5,555 nucleotides of DNA from positions 1-5,555 of the forward strand of contig JABIPV010000276.1 in assembly GCA_018699075.1 (NCBI GenBank). Direction: 5' to 3'. The notes beneath the pieces were generated by a model. The model was not told where the DNA came from and did no database searches. It was given only the letters and a program-made list of their open reading frames with translations. Below, piece by piece: positions 1 through 5,555 of this stretch. The translations under genes and the position numbers were made by a program. Numbering within the stretch: position 1 is the stretch's first letter; each line of letters begins with the position of its first letter. The DNA is from Kordiimonadaceae bacterium. GTDB taxonomy: Bacteria > Pseudomonadota > Alphaproteobacteria > Sphingomonadales > Emcibacteraceae.

Positions 1-715
1 CCTTATAAAAAGCATCTACTCCGTTATCCATTATGGCTTTAAGGGAACCTGCCAAATCTGATTGAATAAGTTTATCGTTAAAGCGATAGTTACTACCGTC
101 CTTTTTAAAAAACGCCTCCCTTGTTTCTGGTGCTGCTGTTAGTTTTTCTCTGTGGGTTACAAACGTTCTTTCAAGATGTCGGCCAACTGAAAAACCCATT
201 TTCGCCAATTTATATGCTGGTTCAATAACCTCCGCCAATGACAGAGTACCGTATTTTTCAACGGCCATAGCCATTCCCGCAACGGTCCCCGGCACACCTA
301 CTGATTTTCGACTTTCAAAGGAAAGAAAAGGGTCTACTTTGCCGTCAACAACATAAAGATCATGTGTCGCACGATCCGCCGCATATTCCCTGTAGTCAAT
401 AGTCGTGGTCTTATTTTGCTCCGCAATGTGTACAACCATAAAACCACCACCACCTATATTACCAGCTTCAGGATGAACAACCGCCAGCGCAAATGCAACA
501 GCTGCGGCAGCATCAATTGCATTGCCCCCTTTTTCAAGAATATCAACACCAACTTGCGTTGCTATTTTATGTCTGCTACTGACCATACCTTTTGCGCCAA
601 TAACGGGAACGAACCCATCAGAGGCATCAAAAACAGGTGGCATGACATTTTGCGCATATGTTGGCATTATACTGATTGCTAATACTGAATATAAAACCAT
701 CATTTTCTTAATCAT
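1..715 (-). CDS. ggt: Gamma-glutamyltransferase, N-terminal part (cut by window edge)
   Basis: Third gene of a tandem GGT array. GGT is a periplasmic Ntn-hydrolase that removes the gamma-glutamyl group from glutathione and related peptides, passing it to water or an acceptor. My translation gives 238 residues before the left edge; the missing part would hold the rest of the large subunit and the whole small subunit with the catalytic Thr. ATG at 715 follows a GGG-containing ribosome binding site (724-726) with an 8-base spacer. Residues 1-21 form a Sec signal peptide (Lys-Lys, hydrophobic core, T-Y-A cleavage site before Gln22). Family motifs seen are KGMVSSR, EKGGNAIDAA, the glycine run GNIGGGGFM (residues 85-93), and IDYRE with Arg109, the equivalent of E. 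coli Arg114 that binds the donor alpha-carboxylate. VPGTVAG follows. By eye it is closer to ggt3 than to ggt2 in most blocks. No frameshift is seen. Whether it is intact cannot be judged here. Confidence 0.93.
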   Translation of the reverse strand, partial: MIKKMMVLYSVLAISIMPTYAQNVMPPVFDASDGFVPVIGAKGMVSSRHKIATQVGVDILEKGGNAIDAAAAVAFALAVVHPEAGNIGGGGFMVVHIAEQNKTTTIDYREYAADRATHDLYVVDGKVDPFLSFESRKSVGVPGTVAGMAMAVEKYGTLSLAEVIEPAYKLAKMGFSVGRHLERTFVTHREKLTAAPETREAFFKKDGSNYRFNDKLIQSDLAGSLKAIMDNGVDAFYK

Positions 716-778
716 CAATATTTCCCTTTTGTACATTTGTATAATCTATACATATCCTAGTTAATAAAGACATGACAC

Positions 779-809
779 AAAAAAAGGCGAGAAAAACTCC
801 CCGCCTTTT
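779..809 (-). terminator. Rho-independent terminator after ggt2
   Basis: Read on the minus strand, AAAAGGCG pairs with CGCCTTTT (8 bp) around a 12-base loop in which AG/CT can extend the stem. Seven T residues follow at once. It lies 24 bases past the ggt2 stop and before the ggt1 ribosome binding site, so it should end ggt2 transcripts. The 63 bases between it and the ggt1 start are AT-rich and must hold any ggt1 promoter. TATACA- and TATAGA-like boxes occur there, but no convincing -35 is paired with them. Confidence 0.8.
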
Positions 810-833
810 ATAATGATATTTTTGTTAACTAAG

Positions 834-2561
834 TTAATAGCCTATCGCGGCACCATCAGCACTACGGGGGTCATTGGCACCATAAAAAACACCATTTCGA
901 TAAACAATGCTGTTCAAGAAACCTATGGCACTTGGTTTTTCATCAACTATATGTCCCATATTTGTTAGGATGTTTTTTGTATCTTGGCTAATACCAGCTT
1001 CCGTATATATTATATCTGGCAACCACTGATGATGTATACGCGGCGCATTCACCGCATCCTGAACATTCATTTCAAAATCAACCACATTAAGAATTGATTG
1101 AAGTACCGCGGTAATAATTCGCCCGCCGCCTGGCGTACCCGTTACCATATGAACTTTGCCATCTTTGAAAACAATAGTCGGGGTCATGGATGATAATGGC
1201 CTTTTACCCGCTTCAATGGCATTCGCTTCGCCACCGATAAGACCATAAGTGTCCGATGTACCCGGTTTCGCCGAAAAATCATCCATTTCATTATTGAGGA
1301 TTATACCCGTTCCCGGCACCATAATACCACTGCCATAAGCGAAGTTTATTGAATATGTATTGCTAACCGCATTTCCATCCTTATCCATCACTGAAAAATG
1401 AGTAGTATTTGTCCCTTCCCTAATCATTTCAAGTGCAGGTGCCACTTCATCAGATGTACGTGCCCGGTCCATAGGGATTAAATCACGGATTATTTTTGCA
1501 TATTCTTTACTGGTAAGCTCATCCACAGGAACTTCAACAAAATCTGGATCACCAAGATATTCTGTCCTGTCTGCAAAAACTTGTCGCATGGCCTCCACAT
1601 AAAGATGAATATTGGCTGCTGAATTATGTCCTTTCGATTTTAAGTCATCATTTTCAAGCATATTTAAGAGCTGAATTAAATGAACCCCTCCCGAAGAGGG
1701 TGGTGGCATAGTGGCAATTTGATAACCTTTATAATCGCCCATTACGGCTTCACGTTCGACTACTTTATAATTTGCGAGGTCTTCCATGGTGATTAAACCA
1801 TCATTGGCTTCCATTTCTGCCACGATCTTCTCGGCTATTGTACCAGAATAAAACGCTGCTTTACCCGTTAACATAATACGTCCAAGGCTATCTGCTAAAT
1901 CTTTTTGGACAACGTTTTCTCCGTTCATATACATTGTACCATCAGGCTTAAAGAATACTTTAGCAAAAGCATCATTTTGCTTTAATCGGTTTTGGCGAAG
2001 TTTAAGTGAATGTTCCATATAATAATAGGCCGGAAAACCATTAAGCGCGATATCATAAGCAGGCTGCATAACTTGTTGTAATGACATTGTACCATAATTT
2101 TCAAGTGCGTGAATAAGCCCTGCTACAGTTCCCGGTACAGCGGATGCTTTATGACTAAAAAGCGAAATTTCATCGTCCACCTCACCATCAGCATCTAGAA
2201 ACATATCTCTTCTTGCGCCGGCCGGTGCCATTTCACGGTAATCAATGGCAATTGTTTTATTTTGTTCTGCTAGATGAATTACCATAAAACCACCACCAGC
2301 AAGGTTTCCGGACTGTGATAATGTCACGGCCAATGTAAAACCAACCGCAACCGCTGCATCAACTGCATTACCCCCATTTTCAAGGATATCAGCCCCAACT
2401 TGTGACGCAATTTTTTCGCGGCTGCTTACCATACCATTACGGCTGATAACGGGAACTGATAATGTTCCCCTTTCCAATCTTGGTATCTGCACCTGTGAAT
2501 ATGCAGGTATAACATACAAATTAACAATGAATGTTATGAGTGTGAAAATTTTTATTTTCAT
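834..2561 (-). CDS. ggt: Gamma-glutamyltransferase (middle copy), 575 aa
   Basis: Complete periplasmic GGT, close to the usual bacterial precursor length (about 580). Residues 1-22 are a Sec signal peptide (MKIKIF start, A-Y-S before Gln23). The large subunit carries NGGNAVDAA, AGGGFM, IDYREMAPA with Arg109 (E. coli Arg114), VPGTVAG and MPPPSSGGVH. Autocleavage should fall between Asn385 and Thr386 in the TTHFSV motif; Thr386 becomes the small-subunit N terminus and nucleophile. Small-subunit pocket residues follow: Asn406 (E. coli Asn411), NNEMDDF with Asp428 (E. coli Asp433), an E. coli-type lid loop with Tyr439, Ser457-Ser458, the TPGGG oxyanion loop and a DPRS ending. The E. coli Thr409 equivalent is Ser404 here, a conservative change. 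Of the three copies this one is most like E. coli Ggt (REMAPA, RDMF, YGL, PLSSM). I chose ATG at 2561; an in-frame TTG at 2600 would add 13 residues. A terminator lies on each side. Confidence 0.96.
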   Translation of the reverse strand: MKIKIFTLITFIVNLYVIPAYSQVQIPRLERGTLSVPVISRNGMVSSREKIASQVGADILENGGNAVDAAVAVGFTLAVTLSQSGNLAGGGFMVIHLAEQNKTIAIDYREMAPAGARRDMFLDADGEVDDEISLFSHKASAVPGTVAGLIHALENYGTMSLQQVMQPAYDIALNGFPAYYYMEHSLKLRQNRLKQNDAFAKVFFKPDGTMYMNGENVVQKDLADSLGRIMLTGKAAFYSGTIAEKIVAEMEANDGLITMEDLANYKVVEREAVMGDYKGYQIATMPPPSSGGVHLIQLLNMLENDDLKSKGHNSAANIHLYVEAMRQVFADRTEYLGDPDFVEVPVDELTSKEYAKIIRDLIPMDRARTSDEVAPALEMIREGTNTTHFSVMDKDGNAVSNTYSINFAYGSGIMVPGTGIILNNEMDDFSAKPGTSDTYGLIGGEANAIEAGKRPLSSMTPTIVFKDGKVHMVTGTPGGGRIITAVLQSILNVVDFEMNVQDAVNAPRIHHQWLPDIIYTEAGISQDTKNILTNMGHIVDEKPSAIGFLNSIVYRNGVFYGANDPRSADGAAIGY

Positions 2562-2575
2562 GATTTGTCCCTTCT
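2562..2575 (-). promoter_or_regulatory. Ribosome binding site deciding the ggt2 start
   Basis: On the minus strand AGAAGGGA precedes ATG 2561, with 7 bases between GGG and the start. This start opens directly on a classic signal peptide. The competing in-frame TTG at 2600 also has a purine-rich site, AAGAGG at 2608-2613, with a 7-base spacer. It would put a 13-residue extension with a KKK cluster before the signal peptide, so the ATG is preferred on codon and on signal-peptide form. Confidence 0.6.
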
Positions 2576-2783
2576 TTTTACAAATAAAAAATAACCCCAA
2601 TAGAAAACCTCTTAATAGAAACTCAAAGGTTTAAATCAATTAAAGTTAGGACAATATCGAAATAGTGCATGTAATATAAAAAGTAGGTGTATTAATAAAA
2701 AAATATTTTTATTCAACTAAAAGATACATAGACTATCAATCACTTAAGGAAAAATTGCACTCAAAATCGGCAAAATTCAACGC

Positions 2784-2816
2784 AAAATAAAGGGCGGCCC
2801 AAGAATGGGCCGCCCT
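2784..2816 (-). terminator. Rho-independent terminator after ggt3
   Basis: A perfect 10-bp GC-rich inverted repeat (AGGGCGGCCC against GGGCCGCCCT, 2791-2800 and 2807-2816) has a 6-base loop. On the minus strand it is followed by TTATTTTG, a T-rich tract broken by one A. It starts 23 bases past the ggt3 stop. The remaining 222 bases to ggt2 (2562-2783) are strongly AT-rich and must contain the ggt2 promoter. They include an 8-bp all-A/T inverted repeat (2694-2713), and I could not settle on a convincing -35/-10 pair. Confidence 0.82.
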
Positions 2817-2838
2817 ATATCAATGAAATTCATTTTAT

Positions 2839-4581
2839 TTAATTAATACCTATGGTCGCGGCATCCATGCTGCGTGGATCATGTGCACCATAAAAATAAC
2901 CATCACGGTAAATAATACTATTGGTACTGCCAAGTGTACGCCTACCTGCGTTAAAGATATGCCCCATGTCTTTAAGGATATTTAGCGTATCCTGACTGAC
3001 ACCACTCTCGATAGTGGTCATATTTGGCATCCATTGGTGATTAATTCTTGGTTTACTTGACGCGGCTGCCACATTCATATCGAACTCAACCACATTCATC
3101 ACAGTTTGAAAAACCGTATTAATGATCGTGCCGCCGCCGGGGCTTCCCGTTGCAAGAAACGGTTTATTATCCTTAAACACAATAGTCGGCGACATAGATG
3201 ACCGAGGACGTTTATGTGGTTCTTGCGCATTTGCTTTACCACTAATATTTCCATTTGCATCTGGCTCATAAGGAAGATGATCAAAATCATCAAGCTCATT
3301 ATTTAGCAATATTCCCGTTCCCGCAGCCATGATCCCATTACCAAAACCAAAATTCAGGGTATATGTATTACTGACCGCATTACCTTGATCATCCATTACA
3401 GAATAATGTGTAGTTTCAGTACTTTCATAGGCGCTCAATCCTTCTGTAGGACGCACTTCTGATGATAAACGCGCACGGTCCATAGGGATGCGAGCACGGA
3501 TTTCCTTAGCATAATCCTTGTCAATCAATTGCTTAACCGGCACATCAAAAAATGCAGGGTCACCTGCATAGAGACTACGATCCGCGTAGGCTTGACGCAT
3601 GGATTCAATATAAAGATGCAAGGTAGCTGCTGAATTATGCCCTTTTGCTTTAAGGTCATCAAATTCAAGCATATTCATCATTTGAACCATATGAACACCA
3701 CCAGACGATGGAGGTGGCATTGTGGCAATTGTATAACCCTTATAAGTTCCGATAATTGGCTCGCGTTCATAAACTTCATATGCGGCCATATCTTCCATAG
3801 TGATCAAACCATCATTTGCGGCCATATCGGCAGCAATTTTTTCTGCAATTTCACCTTTATAAAAAGCATCCGTGCCTTTACGCATAATCGCACGAAGTGA
3901 TTTAGCTAAATCTTTTTGTTTAAGAATTTCACCGGTTTTATAATTGCTGCCATCCTTTTTATAGAAAACAGCTTTTGCAGCTGGGTCAGCACTTAAACGT
4001 TCTTTGGAACGTGCTAAGGAAACTTCCAGCTGAGTGTAAACTTCAAATCCATCTTTCGCCAGCTTATAAGCAGGTTCAAGAACCTCTTTTAAACTCATCG
4101 TACCGTATTTTTCAACGGCAAGTGCCATTCCAGCAACTGTTCCAGGCACACCTGAAGATTTCCTACTAAACTTAGCAAGCTTCTGATCAATTTTGCCGTC
4201 TTCTTTCACATAGAGGTCATGGCGAGCTTTTCCTGCCGACATTTCACGGTAATCAATGGCAACGGTTTTATCTTCTTTTGCCGAATGAATGACCATAAAG
4301 CCACCACCGCCGATATTACCCGCTTGTGGATATGTCACAGCAAGCGCAAAACCAACAGCGGCTCCTGCGTCAATGGCGTTGCCACCTTTTTCAAGTATTT
4401 CCGCACCGACTTTTGCGGCAATGGTTTCGCGTACACTGACCATTCCTTTGCGGCCAACTATTGGTACAAATCCGTCACGTGAACTATATTCTGGTGCTTT
4501 ATATTCCTGCGCTTGAGCAGGCAGAATACTAAATGCGATCACGTTAACCGTAATCAACAAAAGTTTAAAAATTACTTTCAT
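2839..4581 (-). CDS. ggt: Gamma-glutamyltransferase (first copy of the array), 580 aa
   Basis: Complete periplasmic GGT of normal length. Residues 1-24 are a Sec signal peptide (MKVIFKLLL core, A-Q-A before Gln25), started by ATG after an AAAGGGAAA ribosome binding site. The large subunit shows RKGMVS, EKGGNAIDAG, GNIGGGGFM, IDYRE with Arg112 (E. coli Arg114), VPGTVAG and MPPPSSGGVH. Autoprocessing should fall between Glu389 and Thr390 in TTHYSV; Thr390 is the expected nucleophile. Thr408, Asn410, Asp432, Ser461-Ser462 and the SPGGG loop match E. coli Thr409, Asn411, Asp433, Ser462-Ser463 and the oxyanion glycines. Glu429 replaces E. coli Gln430, as in ggt2. The lid loop keeps the E. coli length, but its YGL motif is lost: Asn443 sits where E. 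coli has Tyr444, and Arg460 replaces the Leu before the Ser pair. An active GGT is likely, with substrate preference possibly different from ggt2. It lies 95 bases downstream of gcrA and is followed by its own terminator. Confidence 0.96.
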   Translation of the reverse strand: MKVIFKLLLITVNVIAFSILPAQAQEYKAPEYSSRDGFVPIVGRKGMVSVRETIAAKVGAEILEKGGNAIDAGAAVGFALAVTYPQAGNIGGGGFMVIHSAKEDKTVAIDYREMSAGKARHDLYVKEDGKIDQKLAKFSRKSSGVPGTVAGMALAVEKYGTMSLKEVLEPAYKLAKDGFEVYTQLEVSLARSKERLSADPAAKAVFYKKDGSNYKTGEILKQKDLAKSLRAIMRKGTDAFYKGEIAEKIAADMAANDGLITMEDMAAYEVYEREPIIGTYKGYTIATMPPPSSGGVHMVQMMNMLEFDDLKAKGHNSAATLHLYIESMRQAYADRSLYAGDPAFFDVPVKQLIDKDYAKEIRARIPMDRARLSSEVRPTEGLSAYESTETTHYSVMDDQGNAVSNTYTLNFGFGNGIMAAGTGILLNNELDDFDHLPYEPDANGNISGKANAQEPHKRPRSSMSPTIVFKDNKPFLATGSPGGGTIINTVFQTVMNVVEFDMNVAAASSKPRINHQWMPNMTTIESGVSQDTLNILKDMGHIFNAGRRTLGSTNSIIYRDGYFYGAHDPRSMDAATIGIN

Positions 4582-4676
4582 GAAAATTTCCCTTTTTCAA
4601 ATTCCTTATTATTTGCTGGAAGCTTAGTATGAAACTATCTTACATGCAATCTATATTGGAATTAGAAAAAGGTTTT

Positions 4677-5129
4677 TTATTTTACGGGAGTAGCCATTAT
4701 CCTGCGGCGCGTATTACGACGTGTACGCCGTGGTTGCTGCACTTGGTATGCTTCAACACAGTGGTTGGCACAATATGGAAATGCGGGCTGTGATGGTTTT
4801 CCGCAAAAATGAAAATTTTCTTCGCCGGGATGACCGATAGGCCATTTACACATACTTTCTGTTAAATCCAGAATACTAACTTTTCCAGTTGAAGGAGCCG
4901 TTTTAACGGGTGCTTTTTTCTCCACCTTCTTTTTGGCAGCAGCAGCGGCACGTTTTGCAGGATCAGACTTCACCGGCGACGGACGCGGTGTAAGCTTCAT
5001 CCGATGGGCTTTACCAATAACGGCATTACGAGTAACACCTTCGGCTAGTTCTTTGGCAATTTGGCTCGCGCTTAACCCTTTATCCCATAACTCACAGAGT
5101 TTCTCTACGCGTTCTTCGGTCCAAGCCAT
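4677..5129 (-). CDS. gcrA: GcrA family cell cycle regulator, 150 aa
   Basis: GcrA is an alphaproteobacterial transcription factor that binds sigma70-RNA polymerase and stimulates promoters carrying CcrM-methylated GANTC sites, linking transcription to DNA replication. The N-terminal DNA-binding domain (about 1-46) has the family opening MAWTEERVEKL, a GLSASQIA helix and the signature TRNAVIGKAHR (33-43). An Ala/Lys/Pro-rich linker covers about 47-84. The C-terminal region (85-130), the part that in the family contacts sigma70, starts with SILDLTE and contains CKWPIGHPG and FHFCGKP, then a YCANHC run; Cys94, Cys109, Cys120 and His123 or Cys124 look like a metal-type cluster. A basic tail (RRTRRNTRRR, 134-143) follows. 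The ATG at 5129 has GAGG 7 bases upstream. It is divergent from the ABC permease gene. No terminator is seen before ggt3, so read-through is possible. The length is slightly below the Caulobacter protein (about 173 aa). Confidence 0.95.
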   Translation of the reverse strand: MAWTEERVEKLCELWDKGLSASQIAKELAEGVTRNAVIGKAHRMKLTPRPSPVKSDPAKRAAAAAKKKVEKKAPVKTAPSTGKVSILDLTESMCKWPIGHPGEENFHFCGKPSQPAFPYCANHCVEAYQVQQPRRTRRNTRRRIMATPVK

Positions 5130-5152
5130 TTTTAATCCTCATTAATATTTAC

Positions 5153-5173
5153 CTATAACAAATTAGGTTATAG
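5153..5173. repeat. Inverted repeat at the gcrA promoter (possible operator)
   Basis: CTATAAC (5153-5159) and GTTATAG (5167-5173) are exact reverse complements separated by 7 bases. The right arm, read on the minus strand, contains the candidate -10 box of gcrA, and the left arm lies about where transcription would begin and continues into the leader. That is the geometry of a repressor operator. The arms are AT-rich and only 7 bp, so chance is a real alternative. Confidence 0.35.
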
Positions 5174-5175
5174 CA
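5167..5175 (-). promoter_or_regulatory. Candidate extended -10 promoter for gcrA
   Basis: On the minus strand TGC-TATAAC matches the extended -10 form (TGn followed by five of six TATAAT bases). The -35 position is poor, as is common for extended -10 promoters. An A-rich run of eight bases lies just upstream. Transcription would begin near 5160, giving a leader of about 30 bases. No GANTC is present in this promoter region. Confidence 0.4.
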
Positions 5176-5258
5176 TATTTTTTTTGCAATTCTATTTAAT
5201 ATTGCCAATTAATATTCTCAACTATTTAGTATTCTATCATCACTACGTCAAGTTCAGA

Positions 5259-5288
5259 TTGCTAGTAGTGTGGTTTTTATTCTATAAG
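5259..5288 (+). promoter_or_regulatory. Candidate sigma70-type promoter for the ABC permease gene
   Basis: TTGCTA (5259-5264; four of six consensus -35 bases) and TATAAG (5283-5288; five of six -10 bases) are separated by 18 bases. They point toward the plus-strand gene that starts at 5325. The predicted leader is about 30 bases. This is a motif match only. Confidence 0.4.
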
Positions 5289-5324
5289 GGCATAAACATT
5301 AATTATTATTTTTAGGCTAACTTT

Positions 5325-5555
5325 ATGTCAACAAGTGAAAAACCATTTCCAGACTTTAAATCTAAACGGATAGGATCATTTAATTGGTCAGGCTTTAAAA
5401 CATTATATGAAAAGGAAGTCCGACGTTATTGTAAAGTATTTGGTCAGACTGTTGGCGCTCCTGTGGTCACGACCTTAATGTTTATGATGATTTTCACATT
5501 GGCACTTGGTGGGAGTGGTCGTTATATGGGCGATGTGCCGTATGCCGTATTCTTA
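5325..5555 (+). CDS. ABC-2 type transporter permease, N-terminal part (cut by window edge)
   Basis: My translation reads 77 residues in frame to the right edge with no stop. The start is ATG at 5325, with a weak TTAGG upstream. The N-terminal cytoplasmic stretch (1-42) includes NWSGFKTLYEKEVRRYCKV, then QTVGAPVVTTLMFMMIF begins the first membrane helix (about 43-63). The pattern 'W..TLY.KEV.R..KV..QTV.APVVTTL' is typical of the YadH-like ABC-2 permease family, inner-membrane subunits that pair with a separate ATPase (YadG-like in E. coli). The substrate cannot be told from this fragment. In the family the ATPase gene is usually adjacent; none lies upstream here, so it would be downstream, outside the window, or elsewhere. 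The gene is divergent from gcrA. Confidence 0.85.
   Translation, partial: MSTSEKPFPDFKSKRIGSFNWSGFKTLYEKEVRRYCKVFGQTVGAPVVTTLMFMMIFTLALGGSGRYMGDVPYAVFL

Larger units (their letters stand above)
5142..5216. repeat. Three copies of TTAATATT in the divergent intergenic region
   Basis: The 8-mer TTAATATT occurs on the plus strand at 5142-5149, 5196-5203 and 5209-5216; the last two are 13 bases apart. The first lies just upstream of the gcrA ribosome binding site, and the other two lie upstream of the candidate gcrA promoter. They may be regulator half-sites, but the region is very AT-rich and no known site is matched. Confidence 0.25.

Noticed and set aside
362..764. Plus-strand open frames of 106 and 80 codons opposite ggt1
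   Set aside because: They are antisense to a well-supported GGT reading frame, have no family resemblance, and similar frames recur opposite the same parts of ggt3, as expected from shared codon patterns.
2694..2713. All-A/T inverted repeat of 8-bp arms between ggt3 and ggt2
   Set aside because: It has no GC pairs and lies in a very AT-rich stretch; this is likely by chance and too weak for a terminator.
3099..4516. Open frames of 64-87 codons overlapping ggt3 on both strands
   Set aside because: All overlap the conserved ggt3 coding frame, with low-complexity or unrecognisable translations. They are shadows of the real gene.
5131..5142. Upstream ATG at 5142 as an alternative gcrA start
   Set aside because: It is 13 bases from the gcrA ATG, hence out of frame, and the family N terminus (MAWTEERV) fits the ATG at 5129.
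4933..5145. Plus-strand 70-codon open frame opposite the gcrA start
   Set aside because: It is antisense to gcrA, and its Ala-rich N terminus is simply the complement of the gcrA linker codons.
5133..5212. Possible CtrA boxes (paired TTAA)
   Set aside because: The TTAA pairs have spacings of 6 bases (5133-5145 area) and 9 bases (5196-5212), not the 7 required for the TTAA-N7-TTAA consensus.
5241..5271. CACTAC / GTAGTG inverted arms upstream of the permease gene
   Set aside because: There are only 6 bp of pairing across a long spacer, so it is not distinguishable from chance.

Overview
The window looks like chromosomal DNA of an alphaproteobacterium of moderate GC content (about 40% by eye). 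The strongest taxonomic marker is a complete gcrA, the cell-cycle transcription factor that works with CcrM methylation at GANTC. The palindrome GANTC itself is almost absent from the window: I find one copy, where about 20 would be expected by chance.

Layout, left to right. Positions 1-4581 hold three tandem paralogs of periplasmic gamma-glutamyltransferase (GGT, the Ntn-hydrolase that cleaves glutathione and other gamma-glutamyl compounds), all on the minus strand. In transcription order they are ggt3 (2839-4581, complete), ggt2 (834-2561, complete) and ggt1 (start at 715, running off the left edge). Each has a Sec signal peptide. The two complete copies keep the autoprocessing and catalytic threonine and most of the substrate pocket, but differ at informative active-site positions. 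A rho-independent terminator lies after ggt3 and another after ggt2, so the copies look separately transcribed despite being head-to-tail.

Upstream of ggt3 and on the same strand is gcrA (4677-5129). The 95-base gap between them shows no convincing terminator. A divergent AT-rich intergenic region (5130-5324) carries a candidate extended -10 for gcrA overlapped by an inverted repeat, and a candidate sigma70-type promoter for the plus-strand gene. That gene (5325 to the right edge) is the N-terminal part of an ABC-2 type (YadH-like) transporter permease.

The GGT cluster probably serves extracellular or periplasmic glutathione and gamma-glutamyl-peptide salvage, releasing glutamate and Cys-Gly or amino acids for uptake. 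GcrA and the ABC permease are unrelated in function as far as the sequence shows. I see no mobile element, tRNA, rRNA or CRISPR array, and no clearly new system. The points most worth a second look are the paralog divergence within the GGT array, the GANTC depletion and the operator-like repeat at the gcrA promoter.
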